Below are positions 1-8,859 of a DNA stretch of 64,000 nt, piece after piece. The notes under the pieces are model-generated. The model was not told the origin of the DNA, did no database searches, and saw only the letters and a program-made list of their open reading frames with translations. Made by a program: the position numbers and the translations under genes. Source of the stretch: an uncultured Fluviicola sp. (GTDB lineage: Bacteria; Bacteroidota; Bacteroidia; Flavobacteriales; Crocinitomicaceae); contig NZ_CAMLDC010000007.1 of assembly GCF_946478805.1 (NCBI RefSeq), forward strand, positions 62,001-126,000, given 5' to 3'. Position 1 is the first letter of the stretch; the number at the start of each line of letters is the position of its first letter.

Positions 1-58
1 TTTTAGGAAGGTCACGATGCCATTCTTTTTCAGACAGAATAATATAGTTGCTCATCAT
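1..58 (-). CDS. Start of a gene cut by the window edge, possibly a formyltransferase-like protein
   Basis: Only about 19 codons are visible on the minus strand. They begin with two adjacent ATG codons (58-56 and 55-53) and read MMSNYIILSEKEWHRDLPK. The gene starts 4 bases after the stop of the acetyltransferase gene, so it is very probably the next gene of the pseudaminic-acid operon. The N-terminus resembles methionyl-tRNA formyltransferase-like proteins found in nonulosonate clusters. That is recall of a pattern and cannot be confirmed on so few residues; pseG or pseI are alternatives. Confidence 0.5.
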   Translation of the reverse strand, partial: MMSNYIILSEKEWHRDLPK

Positions 59-62
59 TTAA

Positions 63-1064
63 TTACTTAACCTTTGAAAATACAACTATTTTGTCATTCT
101 GTTCGAACAGATCAAATCCATTTGATTTAAAAACCTGCAAAGAAGCTGCGTTTTCGGGTTTCACTTTGGCAATTAAGCGAGTTTCTGGACCGAACTCTTC
201 CAAGGCCAACGAAACTATTTTCTTTCCGAATCCTTTGCCGCGGTTTGAGCTTGAAATGGAATAATCAATCAGCCAATTGTCTTTTTCCCGGTCAAATCGG
301 ATTTGTCCGACGGGTATTGACTGGTCCAGTAAAATATAGATCCGGGAATTTTCATTATTTAATTTCCCCCTGAACCACTTCAAATGATTTTCCCAGTCAA
401 TCGGATCACTGTTGAAAGCATTATTTCTTACTTCCGGATCATTTGCCCAATCAAATAAAAGGAGCGCGTCTTCATCATTAACTCGGCGAAGGTTTAATCC
501 GTATTGTTTGATCTTGGAATGTATAATGACGTCTTTGAACTCATTATTAAAGAGACAGTGTTCTTTTAAAACTGCTTCTTTTGTGTAATTGGCTTTTTCA
601 ACGGCATCAAACAAATGCGGCCGTAAATCATACGCATAAGTAAAAATCTTATGCAGGTCCAATTGTTCAAAAGCTGCTTGTTCAATGAGTGACAGATAAG
701 TGTTCCAGTATTCAGAAAAGTGTGCTTCTTCCAATGAAGTATTCATAACGAAAGAAATTTCCGCATGCTTATCAATCCAGTTAATATGAACCAATCCTCC
801 ATAACCGATACATTCCTGATCTTTCAAAAAGGAAAACAACAATTGCCCTGGTTTTTCTTGGTCGAACAATTTCGCGACAACCGAGTTGAAATAGTTTTCC
901 TGATTTTCTTCGGTTAAAGGATTGGCCTGTCTCAAATGATAAATTTGTTCATTCCGCCATTTCATGATCAGAAACCGGTCCTCATAACGAATGGGTACCA
1001 GCCGGAAATTTCCCAGGCTGAATTCATTTTTTGCTAAAATTCGGTATGTGGAAGGGAATTGCAT
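63..1064 (-). CDS. Tandem double-GNAT N-acetyltransferase, likely the PseH-type step of pseudaminic acid synthesis
   Basis: This 333-residue protein is two GNAT folds in a row. The N-terminal half (about residues 10-175) has a GNAT-like layout but a poor acetyl-CoA pyrophosphate loop. The C-terminal half (about 188-333) has the clear loop SNRGKGFGKK and the usual tail NAASLQVFKSNGF. In pseudaminic acid synthesis PseH acetylates the 4-amino group made by PseC using acetyl-CoA. The position in a run of pseB, pseC, methylase and pseF supports that role. The start codon shares one base with the pseF stop (TAATG), so translation is probably coupled. Normal PseH is a single domain of about 180 residues, so the fusion is unusual. 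The N-terminal half may be structural or may acylate a second position. Family assignment is firm; substrate is inferred. Confidence 0.8.
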   Translation of the reverse strand: MQFPSTYRILAKNEFSLGNFRLVPIRYEDRFLIMKWRNEQIYHLRQANPLTEENQENYFNSVVAKLFDQEKPGQLLFSFLKDQECIGYGGLVHINWIDKHAEISFVMNTSLEEAHFSEYWNTYLSLIEQAAFEQLDLHKIFTYAYDLRPHLFDAVEKANYTKEAVLKEHCLFNNEFKDVIIHSKIKQYGLNLRRVNDEDALLLFDWANDPEVRNNAFNSDPIDWENHLKWFRGKLNNENSRIYILLDQSIPVGQIRFDREKDNWLIDYSISSSNRGKGFGKKIVSLALEEFGPETRLIAKVKPENAASLQVFKSNGFDLFEQNDKIVVFSKVK

Positions 1065-1747
1065 TACGAAAGTAATTGATATTTGAGTTCTGCTAATTTC
1101 CAGTCTGTTTCGCTATCGATATCCTGCACTTTTAACTCGTCCAGGATATAAGCACCTGTTGTATCGGTCCATATTTCCTTTCGTTCCATGAAAAAAGAGG
1201 TGTTAAACAAGTAGAAAGCACCGGCATCGTGATAAGTGAGTTCCAGGTCCTGGGACCTTTTCAGCATATTCTCGGGTTCTATCGGTTTTACAAGTTTTGT
1301 ATCATCGAGTCTGAAACTGCGTTGAACAGGAAAAGAATATGGTACGGCAGAAATGAGAATTGGAATGTCGTTTTCTTTAAATTGCTTATAAGCTGCCTGC
1401 AGATCATTTGCCTGAACCAAAGGTGAAGTCGGGTAAAGACAGCAAAATTCCCGGGGTAACTGTTTGTTTTCGTGGTACCAGTTCAATACTTCGGTCAATA
1501 CATCTGCGGTAGTCGCAAAATCATTTGAGTTTTCAGTTGAACGCATAAACGGAACAGAAGCGCCATATTCCAGTGCTATTTCAGCAATTTCAGCGTCGTC
1601 CGTAGAAACCATTACTTCATCAAAGAGTCCGCTTTTAAGCGCATTCTCAATAGCATAAGCAATAATGGGCTTCCCCAGGAAAGGCCGGATGTTTTTCCTC
1701 GGAATGCGCCTACTGCCGCCTCGTGCCGGAATAATTGCAATCATCAC
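1064..1747 (-). CDS. pseF: Pseudaminic acid cytidylyltransferase
   Basis: The protein has 227 residues and belongs to the acylneuraminate cytidylyltransferase family. It should activate pseudaminic acid with CTP to give CMP-pseudaminic acid in the cytoplasm. The nucleotide-binding loop IPARGGSRRIPRKN sits at about residues 6-19, and typical NeuA-family blocks follow (LGKPIIAYAI, VSTDDAEI, LYPTSPL). Length is normal for PseF. Two Met codons stand at the start (1747 and 1744). The stop overlaps the acetyltransferase start by one base, and the methylase gene ends 5 bases upstream. The surrounding pseB and pseC point to pseudaminic rather than sialic or legionaminic acid; residues alone would not separate these. 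Confidence 0.88.
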   Translation of the reverse strand: MMIAIIPARGGSRRIPRKNIRPFLGKPIIAYAIENALKSGLFDEVMVSTDDAEIAEIALEYGASVPFMRSTENSNDFATTADVLTEVLNWYHENKQLPREFCCLYPTSPLVQANDLQAAYKQFKENDIPILISAVPYSFPVQRSFRLDDTKLVKPIEPENMLKRSQDLELTYHDAGAFYLFNTSFFMERKEIWTDTTGAYILDELKVQDIDSETDWKLAELKYQLLS

Positions 1748-1752
1748 TTTAA

Positions 1753-2379
1753 TTATTTCTTTTCCATTAAGAACCAGGTGATATCATCCTGTGGAAAAGA
1801 AGGGTCGTTTTTGTAAGCAAACCCATAATCAATCAAGGTCAGATCAGGATACTTCAGCATCATTTCTCCGGCAAAATCGCGTTTGAACAAGCGCTCTGAA
1901 TGCCCGCGGTAACTTATAGTGACCGGAGTTGGATTGTAATATTCTGCAACGAGAATATACTTAGAGGAACTATCGTATAATTTTTGATAAACCAGGTCAA
2001 GCATGTCCGGGTTGATATGAATCAATACTCCCTTAATAAGAGAAAGTGATTGTTGTTGTTTTACCTCGAAATCAAATATGGAACAGTTGTGAACAGAATC
2101 TTTACCGATCACTGTTCCCAATATTTGCGCTGCGTTTTCATTGATTTCAACTCCGCTTAATTTGATATTCGGATACAAGGCTTGAATCGCTTTCAGGTTC
2201 ATTCCGATATTTGGTCCGAATTCGATAATAGATTCCAGGTGAATTGCTTGTTTTAAAGCTTTGGAAAAAAAATGAATATTGGATGCAAGATATTGTGCGC
2301 TCTTGTTTCTATCGATATATTCTGTCCCGAAATCACCGGCCCAAAAATCTTCTTGTTCAGTTTTGAATTGATTAGACAT
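1753..2379 (-). CDS. Pseudaminic acid biosynthesis-associated methylase (SAM-dependent)
   Basis: This is a 208-residue class I methyltransferase. SAM motif I is EFGPNIGMN at about residues 53-61, followed by an acidic loop (LSGVEINENAA). The start (EQEDFWAGDFGTEYIDRN) and the motif YYNPTPVTISYRGHSERLFKRDFAG match the small family found inside pseudaminic acid gene clusters. It probably methylates a nonulosonate intermediate or side chain; the acceptor is not known. It lies 28 bases after the pseC stop and 5 bases before the pseF start in one run on the minus strand. Confidence 0.85.
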   Translation of the reverse strand: MSNQFKTEQEDFWAGDFGTEYIDRNKSAQYLASNIHFFSKALKQAIHLESIIEFGPNIGMNLKAIQALYPNIKLSGVEINENAAQILGTVIGKDSVHNCSIFDFEVKQQQSLSLIKGVLIHINPDMLDLVYQKLYDSSSKYILVAEYYNPTPVTISYRGHSERLFKRDFAGEMMLKYPDLTLIDYGFAYKNDPSFPQDDITWFLMEKK

Positions 2380-2407
2380 ATATTAAGTTATTTCAAAAAT
2401 TAGTTCT

Positions 2408-3604
2408 TTAAACGTGATAAAATTCTTTTATTGCAGCTGTAACAAATAAGACCTCCTCATCGCTCAACCCGGGAAACATCGGTATGCTGATGCATCTTGA
2501 ATAGTAGGTTTCTGCAAAGGGCAAGTCTCCTTCTTTCCACCCTTGTTTTTTGTAATAAGGCATTAAGTGAACAGGAATATAATGGATTTGTGCATAAATC
2601 CCCCTGCTTCTTAAAAAGTCATATAATTCTTTGCGATTTTCTGCTTCAAGGACAAACAGGTGATAAGCATGTCCTTCAATAATCCCGGAACTATTAATAA
2701 TTTCTGGAATGTCTTTTAATTCCCGGGTATAAATTTGTGCTATGATCCTTCTTCTATCCAGATTTTTAGCTGCTCTAGTTAGTTGTGAAATTCCCAGCGC
2801 GGCCTGGAAATCCGTTAAACGGTAATTGTAGCCCAGTTCCTGCATTTCCATATACCACAGCGGGTATGAATCACCGGAAGCACTATTGCCGACAGCAAAT
2901 TCAATGCTGTTTTCAAATGAATCGGCATCGCGTGTTATTCCATGCGTGCGAAGTGTCAGCAGATGTTTGTAAAGTGCTTCATTATTCGTTGTGATCATTC
3001 CTCCTTCTCCGGTTGCAATGTGCTTCACCGGGTGAAATGAAAAAACGGAGCAGTCGGCAAATAAGCCGTTCCCTGCAGCCTGCCGGTTTTGGTTCTTATC
3101 GATAAAGAAACCACCGGGAGAATGACAGGCATCTTCAATGATCCACATATTGTGTTCATCTGCAAGTGCTCTGAATTCATCCAATTGAGGAACACGTCCT
3201 GCAAAATCAACAGGAATGATGCCTTTTATTTTTTTCTCCGGATTATCCCGGATGATTTTTTTAACGGACTCAATATCCATCAGGTAGGTCTGCGGGTCTA
3301 TGTCTGCAAACAGAACCTGCCCGCCGCAGTAGCGGATACAGTTTACGGAAGCCGAAAAAGTAATCGGTGTACAAATAACATATTCGTCTTCCTGGAGATC
3401 TAAAGCCAGTACCGCCAAATGTAGGGCAGCAGTTCCATTGCTCAGGGCAACAGCATATTTTGAGCCGATGTATTTAGCAAATGCGTTTTCGAATGCAGCA
3501 ATCTTTGGACCTTGTGTCAGAAAATCTGCCTGAAGTGTTTCAACAACTGCTTGAATATCTTCCGGTGTTATTTCCTGTTTTCCGTATGGAATCGTTTTCA
3601 TCAT
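2408..3604 (-). CDS. pseC: UDP-4-amino-4,6-dideoxy-N-acetyl-L-altrosamine transaminase
   Basis: This is a DegT/DnrJ/EryC1-family PLP aminotransferase. PseC uses glutamate to aminate the 4-keto sugar made by PseB. The PLP lysine lies in SFHPVKHIATGEGG (about residue 194 from the chosen start), and the upstream block IIEDACHSPGG contacts the cofactor. I chose the ATG at 3604, which gives 398 residues and an ATGA overlap with the pseB stop, and a start MMKTIPYGKQEI like known PseC. A longer reading frame to 3667 only adds codons that lie inside pseB. It is the second step of the pathway and is translationally coupled to pseB. Confidence 0.9.
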   Translation of the reverse strand: MMKTIPYGKQEITPEDIQAVVETLQADFLTQGPKIAAFENAFAKYIGSKYAVALSNGTAALHLAVLALDLQEDEYVICTPITFSASVNCIRYCGGQVLFADIDPQTYLMDIESVKKIIRDNPEKKIKGIIPVDFAGRVPQLDEFRALADEHNMWIIEDACHSPGGFFIDKNQNRQAAGNGLFADCSVFSFHPVKHIATGEGGMITTNNEALYKHLLTLRTHGITRDADSFENSIEFAVGNSASGDSYPLWYMEMQELGYNYRLTDFQAALGISQLTRAAKNLDRRRIIAQIYTRELKDIPEIINSSGIIEGHAYHLFVLEAENRKELYDFLRSRGIYAQIHYIPVHLMPYYKKQGWKEGDLPFAETYYSRCISIPMFPGLSDEEVLFVTAAIKEFYHV

Positions 3605-4611
3605 ACCGTAAAAGTTGGGTCTACGTGCTTCACGATTAATTGACGCAGGTCTTCCACTGATTCCCACTCTGAGTTCTTGTCGGAAGTATAGGCGAAACCG
3701 TCAGGGACTTTTTGAGCAGAGAAATGCGAAATAAAATCATCCAGTTTCCAATAGGGTGTTTGTGGAAGAATGGTGTAATATTTTCCAAGATCGTAAGTGA
3801 AAAACGAATCCGACATGGTAATCATTTCCTCATGGATCTTTTCACCCGGTCGAATACCGATTACCGGCTTTTCACATTCCGGACCGATTGCCTCTGCAAC
3901 ATCCAAAATGCGGTAGGAAGGGATCTTCGGAACGAAAATCTCACCGCCCCACGCTGTTTCCAAAGCATGCATGACCATGTCAACACCGCCTTGAAGAGAA
4001 ATATTGAAACGGGTCATTGTTTCAACCGTAATAGGAAGTATTCCTTCTGTTCTTTTCTTTTTCAGGAAAAAAGGAATCACAGAACCGTTTGACCCCATGA
4101 CATTTCCATACCGCACAACAGAAAACTTGACATTTCGCTTTCCGCGGATGTTATTGGCTGCTACGAACAGTTTATCTGAAGTTAGTTTGGTAGCTCCATA
4201 TAGATTGATTGGTGCACACGCTTTGTCCGTAGAAAGGGCAACCACGTGCTCCACATTAGTCTTTAACGCAGCTTTGATCACGTTTTCAGCTCCGCCCACA
4301 TTGGTTTTCACACATTCGTCCGGGTTGTATTCCGCGATGTGTACATGTTTCATCGCAGCTGCATGGATCACATAATCAATTCCCGAGAAAGCTCTTTCAA
4401 GACGCTCAAAATCCCTGACATCTCCAATGAAATAGCGAATTTGAGGGTAGATTTTTACTGGAAATTCTTGTTCCATCTCAAACTGCTTTTGTTCATCTCT
4501 TGAAAATATGACGAGTCTCTTTACATCCGGGTGAAGTGTTAAGATATGTTTCGTAAGTGCCTTTCCAAGAGAGCCGGTACCCCCTGTTATGAGTATTGAT
4601 TTGTCTTTCAC
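3601..4611 (-). CDS. pseB: UDP-N-acetylglucosamine 4,6-dehydratase (inverting)
   Basis: This 336-residue short-chain dehydrogenase/reductase catalyses the first step of pseudaminic acid synthesis, 4,6-dehydration with C5 epimerisation of UDP-GlcNAc. The NAD(P) loop is TGGTGSLG at residues 9-16. The catalytic residues typical of PseB/FlaA1 are visible: STDKA with D129-K130, and Y138 with K142 in LYGATK. The length is normal. The start is a GTG at 4611; MKDKSILITGG is the expected beginning and no nearer ATG fits. A TANNTTTG promoter element lies about 23 bases upstream. It is the first gene of the minus-strand pse operon. Confidence 0.92.
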   Translation of the reverse strand: MKDKSILITGGTGSLGKALTKHILTLHPDVKRLVIFSRDEQKQFEMEQEFPVKIYPQIRYFIGDVRDFERLERAFSGIDYVIHAAAMKHVHIAEYNPDECVKTNVGGAENVIKAALKTNVEHVVALSTDKACAPINLYGATKLTSDKLFVAANNIRGKRNVKFSVVRYGNVMGSNGSVIPFFLKKKRTEGILPITVETMTRFNISLQGGVDMVMHALETAWGGEIFVPKIPSYRILDVAEAIGPECEKPVIGIRPGEKIHEEMITMSDSFFTYDLGKYYTILPQTPYWKLDDFISHFSAQKVPDGFAYTSDKNSEWESVEDLRQLIVKHVDPTFTV

Positions 4612-4633
4612 AATCTATAATAATATGATTACA

Positions 4634-4641
4634 CAAATATA
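4634..4641 (-). promoter_or_regulatory. Promoter -7 element for pseB
   Basis: The minus strand reads TATATTTG, a full match to the Bacteroidota -7 consensus TANNTTTG. Transcription would begin about 18-20 bases before the GTG start. No clear TTG at the -33 position was found. Confidence 0.5.
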
Positions 4642-4822
4642 CTTAAATCCACTTACCGAAATAGTAGCTGTGATTGGATTTTGAAATCAACACAAAGTAC
4701 TTGGATACCCTACCCGATTGAAGGTAGAATGGGGGAGTATTGGTGACTACAAGATTGTTTTAATAAGAACCTGATTGAAAGCGATTCCTTGGTCTATAAA
4801 ATGTTACTTCAATTAGTGTTTG

Positions 4823-4855
4823 TTGAATTTATCATCTATAAAAACAGTATCTTTG
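4823..4855 (+). promoter_or_regulatory. Promoter for the gmd-fcl operon
   Basis: A TTG at 4823-4825 and TATCTTTG at 4848-4855 are separated by 22 bases, matching the Bacteroidota primary sigma factor promoter. The predicted leader before the gmd ATG (4874) is short, about 13-15 bases. It fires away from the pseB promoter, so the two sugar pathways are transcribed divergently from one 262-base gap. Confidence 0.55.
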
Positions 4856-4873
4856 ATAGCCAAAATGAATTGA

Positions 4874-5899
4874 ATGAAGATTGCGCTAATTACAGGGATT
4901 ACTGGTCAGGACGGGTCATATTTAGCAGAACTGCTTCTTGAAAAAGGATACGTGGTTCATGGAATTATCCGAAGAGCGAGTGTTTTTAACACCGAACGCA
5001 TTGATCATCTGATTGATAGGGAGAACTTTATCCTGCATCATGGAGATGTGACTGACAGCTCGAATATCAATAAACTGATGTCCACTATCCAACCTGATGA
5101 AGTGTATAATCTTGCTGCGCAAAGCCACGTTCAGGTTTCATTTGAGGTTCCGGAGTACACCGCTCAGGTAGATGCGATGGGAACTTTAAGAATTCTGGAT
5201 GCGTTGCGCAATTATTGTCCGAAAGCTCGTTTTTATCAGGCGTCAACTTCGGAGTTGTATGGTAAAGTGCAAGAAATTCCTCAAACAGAAAACACTCCAT
5301 TTTATCCAAGAAGTCCTTACGGAGTTGCCAAAATATATGGTTTCTGGATTGTGAAGAATTTCCGTGAAGCTTACAATTTATATGCGTGCAACGGGATTTT
5401 GTTTAACCACGAAAGCGAGCGCAGAGGTAAAACATTTGTGACCCGAAAAATCACGATTGGATTGGCTGAAATTGCCCAAGGTGTAAGAGATACTCTGGCG
5501 CTGGGTAATTTAGATTCGAAACGCGATTGGGGGTATGCAAAAGAATATGTGGAAGCGATGTGGCTCATGCTTCAACAAGATGAACCGGAGGATTTTGTGA
5601 TTGCAACCGGGAAAACCTATACGGTAAGAGACTTTATCGAAAGAGCGGCAAAGTATGTCGGATTTGATATAGTCTGGGAAGGAACAGGAGTTGATGAAAT
5701 TGGAATTGACCGGAATACAGGTAAAAAAATAATTGAAATAAACCCGAAATATTTCAGACCGACAGAAGTGGATTTATTGATTGGGGATGCAACCAAAGCG
5801 TTCAATCAACTGGGTTGGAAAGCAAAAGTGGAGATAGATGAATTGGTCAAGATTATGATGGAAAATGATATTGAACTAGTTCGGGACAGTAAGCGCTAG
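4874..5899 (+). CDS. gmd: GDP-mannose 4,6-dehydratase
   Basis: This 341-residue extended SDR enzyme converts GDP-D-mannose to GDP-4-keto-6-deoxy-D-mannose, the first step to GDP-L-fucose. The NADP loop GITGQDG is at residues 8-14. The catalytic set is visible as T125, S126-E127 in ASTSELYG, and Y149-K153 in YGVAK. The [15 protein letters not shown] block typical of Gmd is present. Length and start are standard. An upstream ATG at 4865 runs into a stop at once. It is followed 4 bases later by fcl. Confidence 0.95.
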   Translation: MKIALITGITGQDGSYLAELLLEKGYVVHGIIRRASVFNTERIDHLIDRENFILHHGDVTDSSNINKLMSTIQPDEVYNLAAQSHVQVSFEVPEYTAQVDAMGTLRILDALRNYCPKARFYQASTSELYGKVQEIPQTENTPFYPRSPYGVAKIYGFWIVKNFREAYNLYACNGILFNHESERRGKTFVTRKITIGLAEIAQGVRDTLALGNLDSKRDWGYAKEYVEAMWLMLQQDEPEDFVIATGKTYTVRDFIERAAKYVGFDIVWEGTGVDEIGIDRNTGKKIIEINPKYFRPTEVDLLIGDATKAFNQLGWKAKVEIDELVKIMMENDIELVRDSKR

Positions 5900-5903
5900 G
5901 AAG

Positions 5904-6836
5904 ATGGAAAAACACGACAAAATATATATAGCTGGCCATAATGGAATGGTTGGGAGCAGCATTGTCAGAAAATTACAGCGTGAAGGATTTACGAATCTGA
6001 TCACCCGGTCTTCGAAGGAACTCAATCTAATTAATCAAGCGGATGTGCTGGCTTTTTTTGAAGAAACAAAACCCGATTATGTATTTATGGCAGCAGCCAA
6101 AGTAGGAGGGATTCAAGCAAATAACACCTACAAAGCTGATTTTTTATATGACAATCTAATGATCCAGACGAATGTCATTCATGCCTCATACCTGAATCAA
6201 GTGAAAAAAATGTTGTTTTTGGGTAGTTCCTGTATTTATCCCAAGTTTGCACAACAACCCATTTCTGAAGACAGTCTTCTGACAGGAACTTTGGAACCTA
6301 CCAATGAACCATATGCAATCGCTAAAATTGCTGGAATTAAGTTATGTGATGCTTACAGGGATCAGCATGGCTGCAATTTTATATCAGCAATGCCGACCAA
6401 TCTGTATGGACCAAATGATAATTACGATTTGTCGAATTCTCATGTGTTACCCGCGATGATCCGCAAATTCCACGAAGCCAAAAACAATGGCACAAAAGAA
6501 GTAGTTGTGTGGGGAACCGGGAAACCGATGCGGGAATTCCTTTACGTGGACGACCTGGCAGAAGCTTGTTATTTCCTGATTGAAAACTATAATGATCCGG
6601 GAGCGATTAATATTGGTACCGGAAATGATGTTACAATTGAAGACCTGGCGCATTTGGTGAAGCGAATCGTTGGCTTTGAAGGTGAGATTGTATTTGACAC
6701 ATCCAAACCGGACGGTACACCGAAGAAACAGCTGAATGTGAGTAAAATCAATCAATTGGGATGGAGTGCGAAGATTCCTTTGGAAGAAGGGATTCGATTG
6801 GCTTATACCTCATTTTTAAATAATTGGAAAAACTGA
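5904..6836 (+). CDS. fcl: GDP-L-fucose synthase
   Basis: This 310-residue SDR enzyme epimerises and reduces GDP-4-keto-6-deoxymannose to GDP-L-fucose with NADPH. The cofactor loop GHNGMVG is at residues 11-17. Active-site residues S108, C110, Y137 and K141 are all present (GSSCIYP and YAIAK) and match the classical fucose synthase set. It lies 4 bases after gmd, and the pair supplies fucose for the glycan assembled by the following transferases. The length is normal and nothing is odd. Confidence 0.95.
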   Translation: MEKHDKIYIAGHNGMVGSSIVRKLQREGFTNLITRSSKELNLINQADVLAFFEETKPDYVFMAAAKVGGIQANNTYKADFLYDNLMIQTNVIHASYLNQVKKMLFLGSSCIYPKFAQQPISEDSLLTGTLEPTNEPYAIAKIAGIKLCDAYRDQHGCNFISAMPTNLYGPNDNYDLSNSHVLPAMIRKFHEAKNNGTKEVVVWGTGKPMREFLYVDDLAEACYFLIENYNDPGAINIGTGNDVTIEDLAHLVKRIVGFEGEIVFDTSKPDGTPKKQLNVSKINQLGWSAKIPLEEGIRLAYTSFLNNWKN

Positions 6837-6842
6837 ACGGTT

Positions 6843-7991
6843 TTGAAGAGAATTAATATCGTTTCCAGGCATTATCCTCCGAATAAGAATATCAATGGAG
6901 TTCTTGCCAATCAAATGGCTAAATACCTGATAAAGGATTCCAATGTGGAAGTGACAATCTTTTGTATGGATGCGGATGCGGATGGGAATACCTCTTCCAT
7001 TGAAGTATTTGGGAAAGTAGTTCGTTTGAAACAACGGTTCAGTCCTGAAAACAAAATCGGGAAGTTGCTCAATATGTTTTACGATGGATATATCCTGATC
7101 AAAAAAAGTAAGAAATATCCATCGGATTTGATCATTTGCACTTCGAGCCCACCCTTACTTCCTTTTTGGGCTTCAAGCATGTTGAAAAAGAAACGGAAAT
7201 GGGCTTTTTGGTCTTTGGATCTTTTTCCGGAAGGATTTGTATCTGCAAATACGGTCAAGGAAAGCAACTTAGGATACCGTTTTTTAAAGAAGCGAACTTA
7301 CCGTCATGCACCTGATTTACTGATTGCTCTCGGAGAAGAACAAGCAAGACACATTCAGCAGAATTATCCGCATCCTATTCCGACAATCATATTGCCAGCA
7401 GGAGTTACTTTGGATGATGCCATTAATGAATCAGTTCTGGATGACAAACCAACCTGGTATAATCCGGAGTTGATCACATTGGGATATTTTGGGAATGTGG
7501 GCCAGGCACATAATCCGGAGTTTATTAAAGGAACGATTTCTGCTTCCGCGCGGGAAGGTTTTCAATTTGTGTTGTCCGTTTACGGAATCAATGCACAGGA
7601 GATCAAGGAATATGCACGTAATTTCAAGCATGTGGTTATAGTTGAGAATGGAATTGCTCAGCATCATTTGAAATATATTGATATTCACCTTGTTTCATTA
7701 AGAACCACATGGACACATGCAGCTGTTCCATCTAAAGCAGTAACGGCAATTTCAATTGGTCGGCCAATCTTGTTTTGTGGCAGTAAAGAAAGCGATAACT
7801 GGCAGATGTTTAAAGAGGCAGCTTGGTTTATTCCTGAAACAGAAGCGATGAATCAGGAAATTAAACGTTTGTTGTTTGAAATGAATCATGAACAAATCGA
7901 ATCAAAAGCTGCTTTGACAAAAAATATTGTAATTAAACTGAAACAGCAGGTACTAAACACATATGCCCAAATAGGAAAATATGATCAATAG
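6843..7991 (+). CDS. Glycosyltransferase, WbuB-like GT-B (family 4)
   Basis: The protein has 382 residues with a GT-B architecture: an N-terminal acceptor domain starting IVSRHYPPNKNINGVLANQMAKYL, a linker, and a C-terminal nucleotide-sugar domain (LGYFGNVGQAHN, then VPSKAVTAISIGRPIL). This layout matches WbuB-type enzymes that often act on N-acetyl-fucosamine or fucose donors. The start is a TTG at 6843. I prefer it because the HYPP block is part of the fold and the next ATG would remove it. It follows fcl by 6 bases, so a fucosyl-type donor is plausible but unproven. It overlaps the next gene by 11 bases. Confidence 0.8.
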   Translation: MKRINIVSRHYPPNKNINGVLANQMAKYLIKDSNVEVTIFCMDADADGNTSSIEVFGKVVRLKQRFSPENKIGKLLNMFYDGYILIKKSKKYPSDLIICTSSPPLLPFWASSMLKKKRKWAFWSLDLFPEGFVSANTVKESNLGYRFLKKRTYRHAPDLLIALGEEQARHIQQNYPHPIPTIILPAGVTLDDAINESVLDDKPTWYNPELITLGYFGNVGQAHNPEFIKGTISASAREGFQFVLSVYGINAQEIKEYARNFKHVVIVENGIAQHHLKYIDIHLVSLRTTWTHAAVPSKAVTAISIGRPILFCGSKESDNWQMFKEAAWFIPETEAMNQEIKRLLFEMNHEQIESKAALTKNIVIKLKQQVLNTYAQIGKYDQ

Positions 7992-8844
7992 ATTCTTTCA
8001 GACAATATTAATTCTTGCGAAAGTCGTTCTAAAAAGCAAGTATTTCCTTTCCGTTAAGAAGTCAGATGCAGAAGATCTGATTGTGTTGGGGAATGGACCT
8101 TCGCTTAAACAGGACATTTTGAATAACCTGGAAATTTTCGAAAAAACGGAGCTGGCGGTGGTAAATCATTTTTGCTGCTCTAAATTCTTTTTCCAATTGA
8201 AACCGAAGAATTACTGCTTATTAGATCCTGGTTTTTTTGAGCAGTCAATGACAGAACCCGTTGAAAAAACTTACCGGATCTTATCAGAGGATGTTGATTG
8301 GGAAATCACTTTCTATCTTCCGTGGAATAGCCGTAAATCTCATTTTGTACAGGGATTGATGAAAAAAAAGAACTTTAAGTTCCAATTTGTAAATTATGTG
8401 ACAACCAAGGGCGGGTTCCCGGGGATAAATCGCTGGCTGTATAATTGGAACCTGGCAATGCCCCAAAGTCAAAATGTGCTTGTATACACGCTTTTTTTAG
8501 GTGTCAGAATCGGGGGCAGACGTATTTTCCTGTTTGGTGCTGAAAACAATTGGCACGCCACTGTCCAGGTAAATAAGAAAAATGAACTGATCCTTACTGA
8601 CGTGCATTTGTACGAGAAAAAGAAGGAGCAAGTTGAGAGAATCATCAAAGATCCGGTAGATCCGTCAAAAAGCATAACAATGGCTGTTTTGCTGGACGCC
8701 TGTGTGAAGGTCTTTAAAGGATATGAAGTAGTAAACAGGTATGCCCGAACAAAAAAGGTGCGGATTTACAATTGTTCAAAAAACAGTTTAATTGACAGTT
8801 TTGAAAGATTGGATGATGAGGAGTTCCGGCAGATGTTATCTTAA
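7981..8844 (+). CDS. GNGPSL-motif protein, candidate glycosyl (nonulosonate) transferase
   Basis: This is a 287-residue protein with no close family I can name with certainty. Near residue 35 it has VLGNGPSLKQDI, then LAVVNHFCCS and a downstream FLFGAENNWH. A GNGPSL loop early in a Rossmann-like fold is shared by DUF115/Maf proteins, which are linked to pseudaminic acid transfer to flagellin, and by family 42 sialyltransferases, which use CMP-sugars. The start overlaps the upstream glycosyltransferase by 11 bases, so it belongs to the gmd operon and sits beside a CMP-pseudaminic acid pathway. A nonulosonate transferase role is therefore a reasonable guess. There is no signal peptide; a hydrophobic patch at residues 5-20 could give membrane association. 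Confidence 0.6.
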   Translation: MINRFFQTILILAKVVLKSKYFLSVKKSDAEDLIVLGNGPSLKQDILNNLEIFEKTELAVVNHFCCSKFFFQLKPKNYCLLDPGFFEQSMTEPVEKTYRILSEDVDWEITFYLPWNSRKSHFVQGLMKKKNFKFQFVNYVTTKGGFPGINRWLYNWNLAMPQSQNVLVYTLFLGVRIGGRRIFLFGAENNWHATVQVNKKNELILTDVHLYEKKKEQVERIIKDPVDPSKSITMAVLLDACVKVFKGYEVVNRYARTKKVRIYNCSKNSLIDSFERLDDEEFRQMLS

Positions 8845-8859
8845 GATTCTCCGTTCAGA

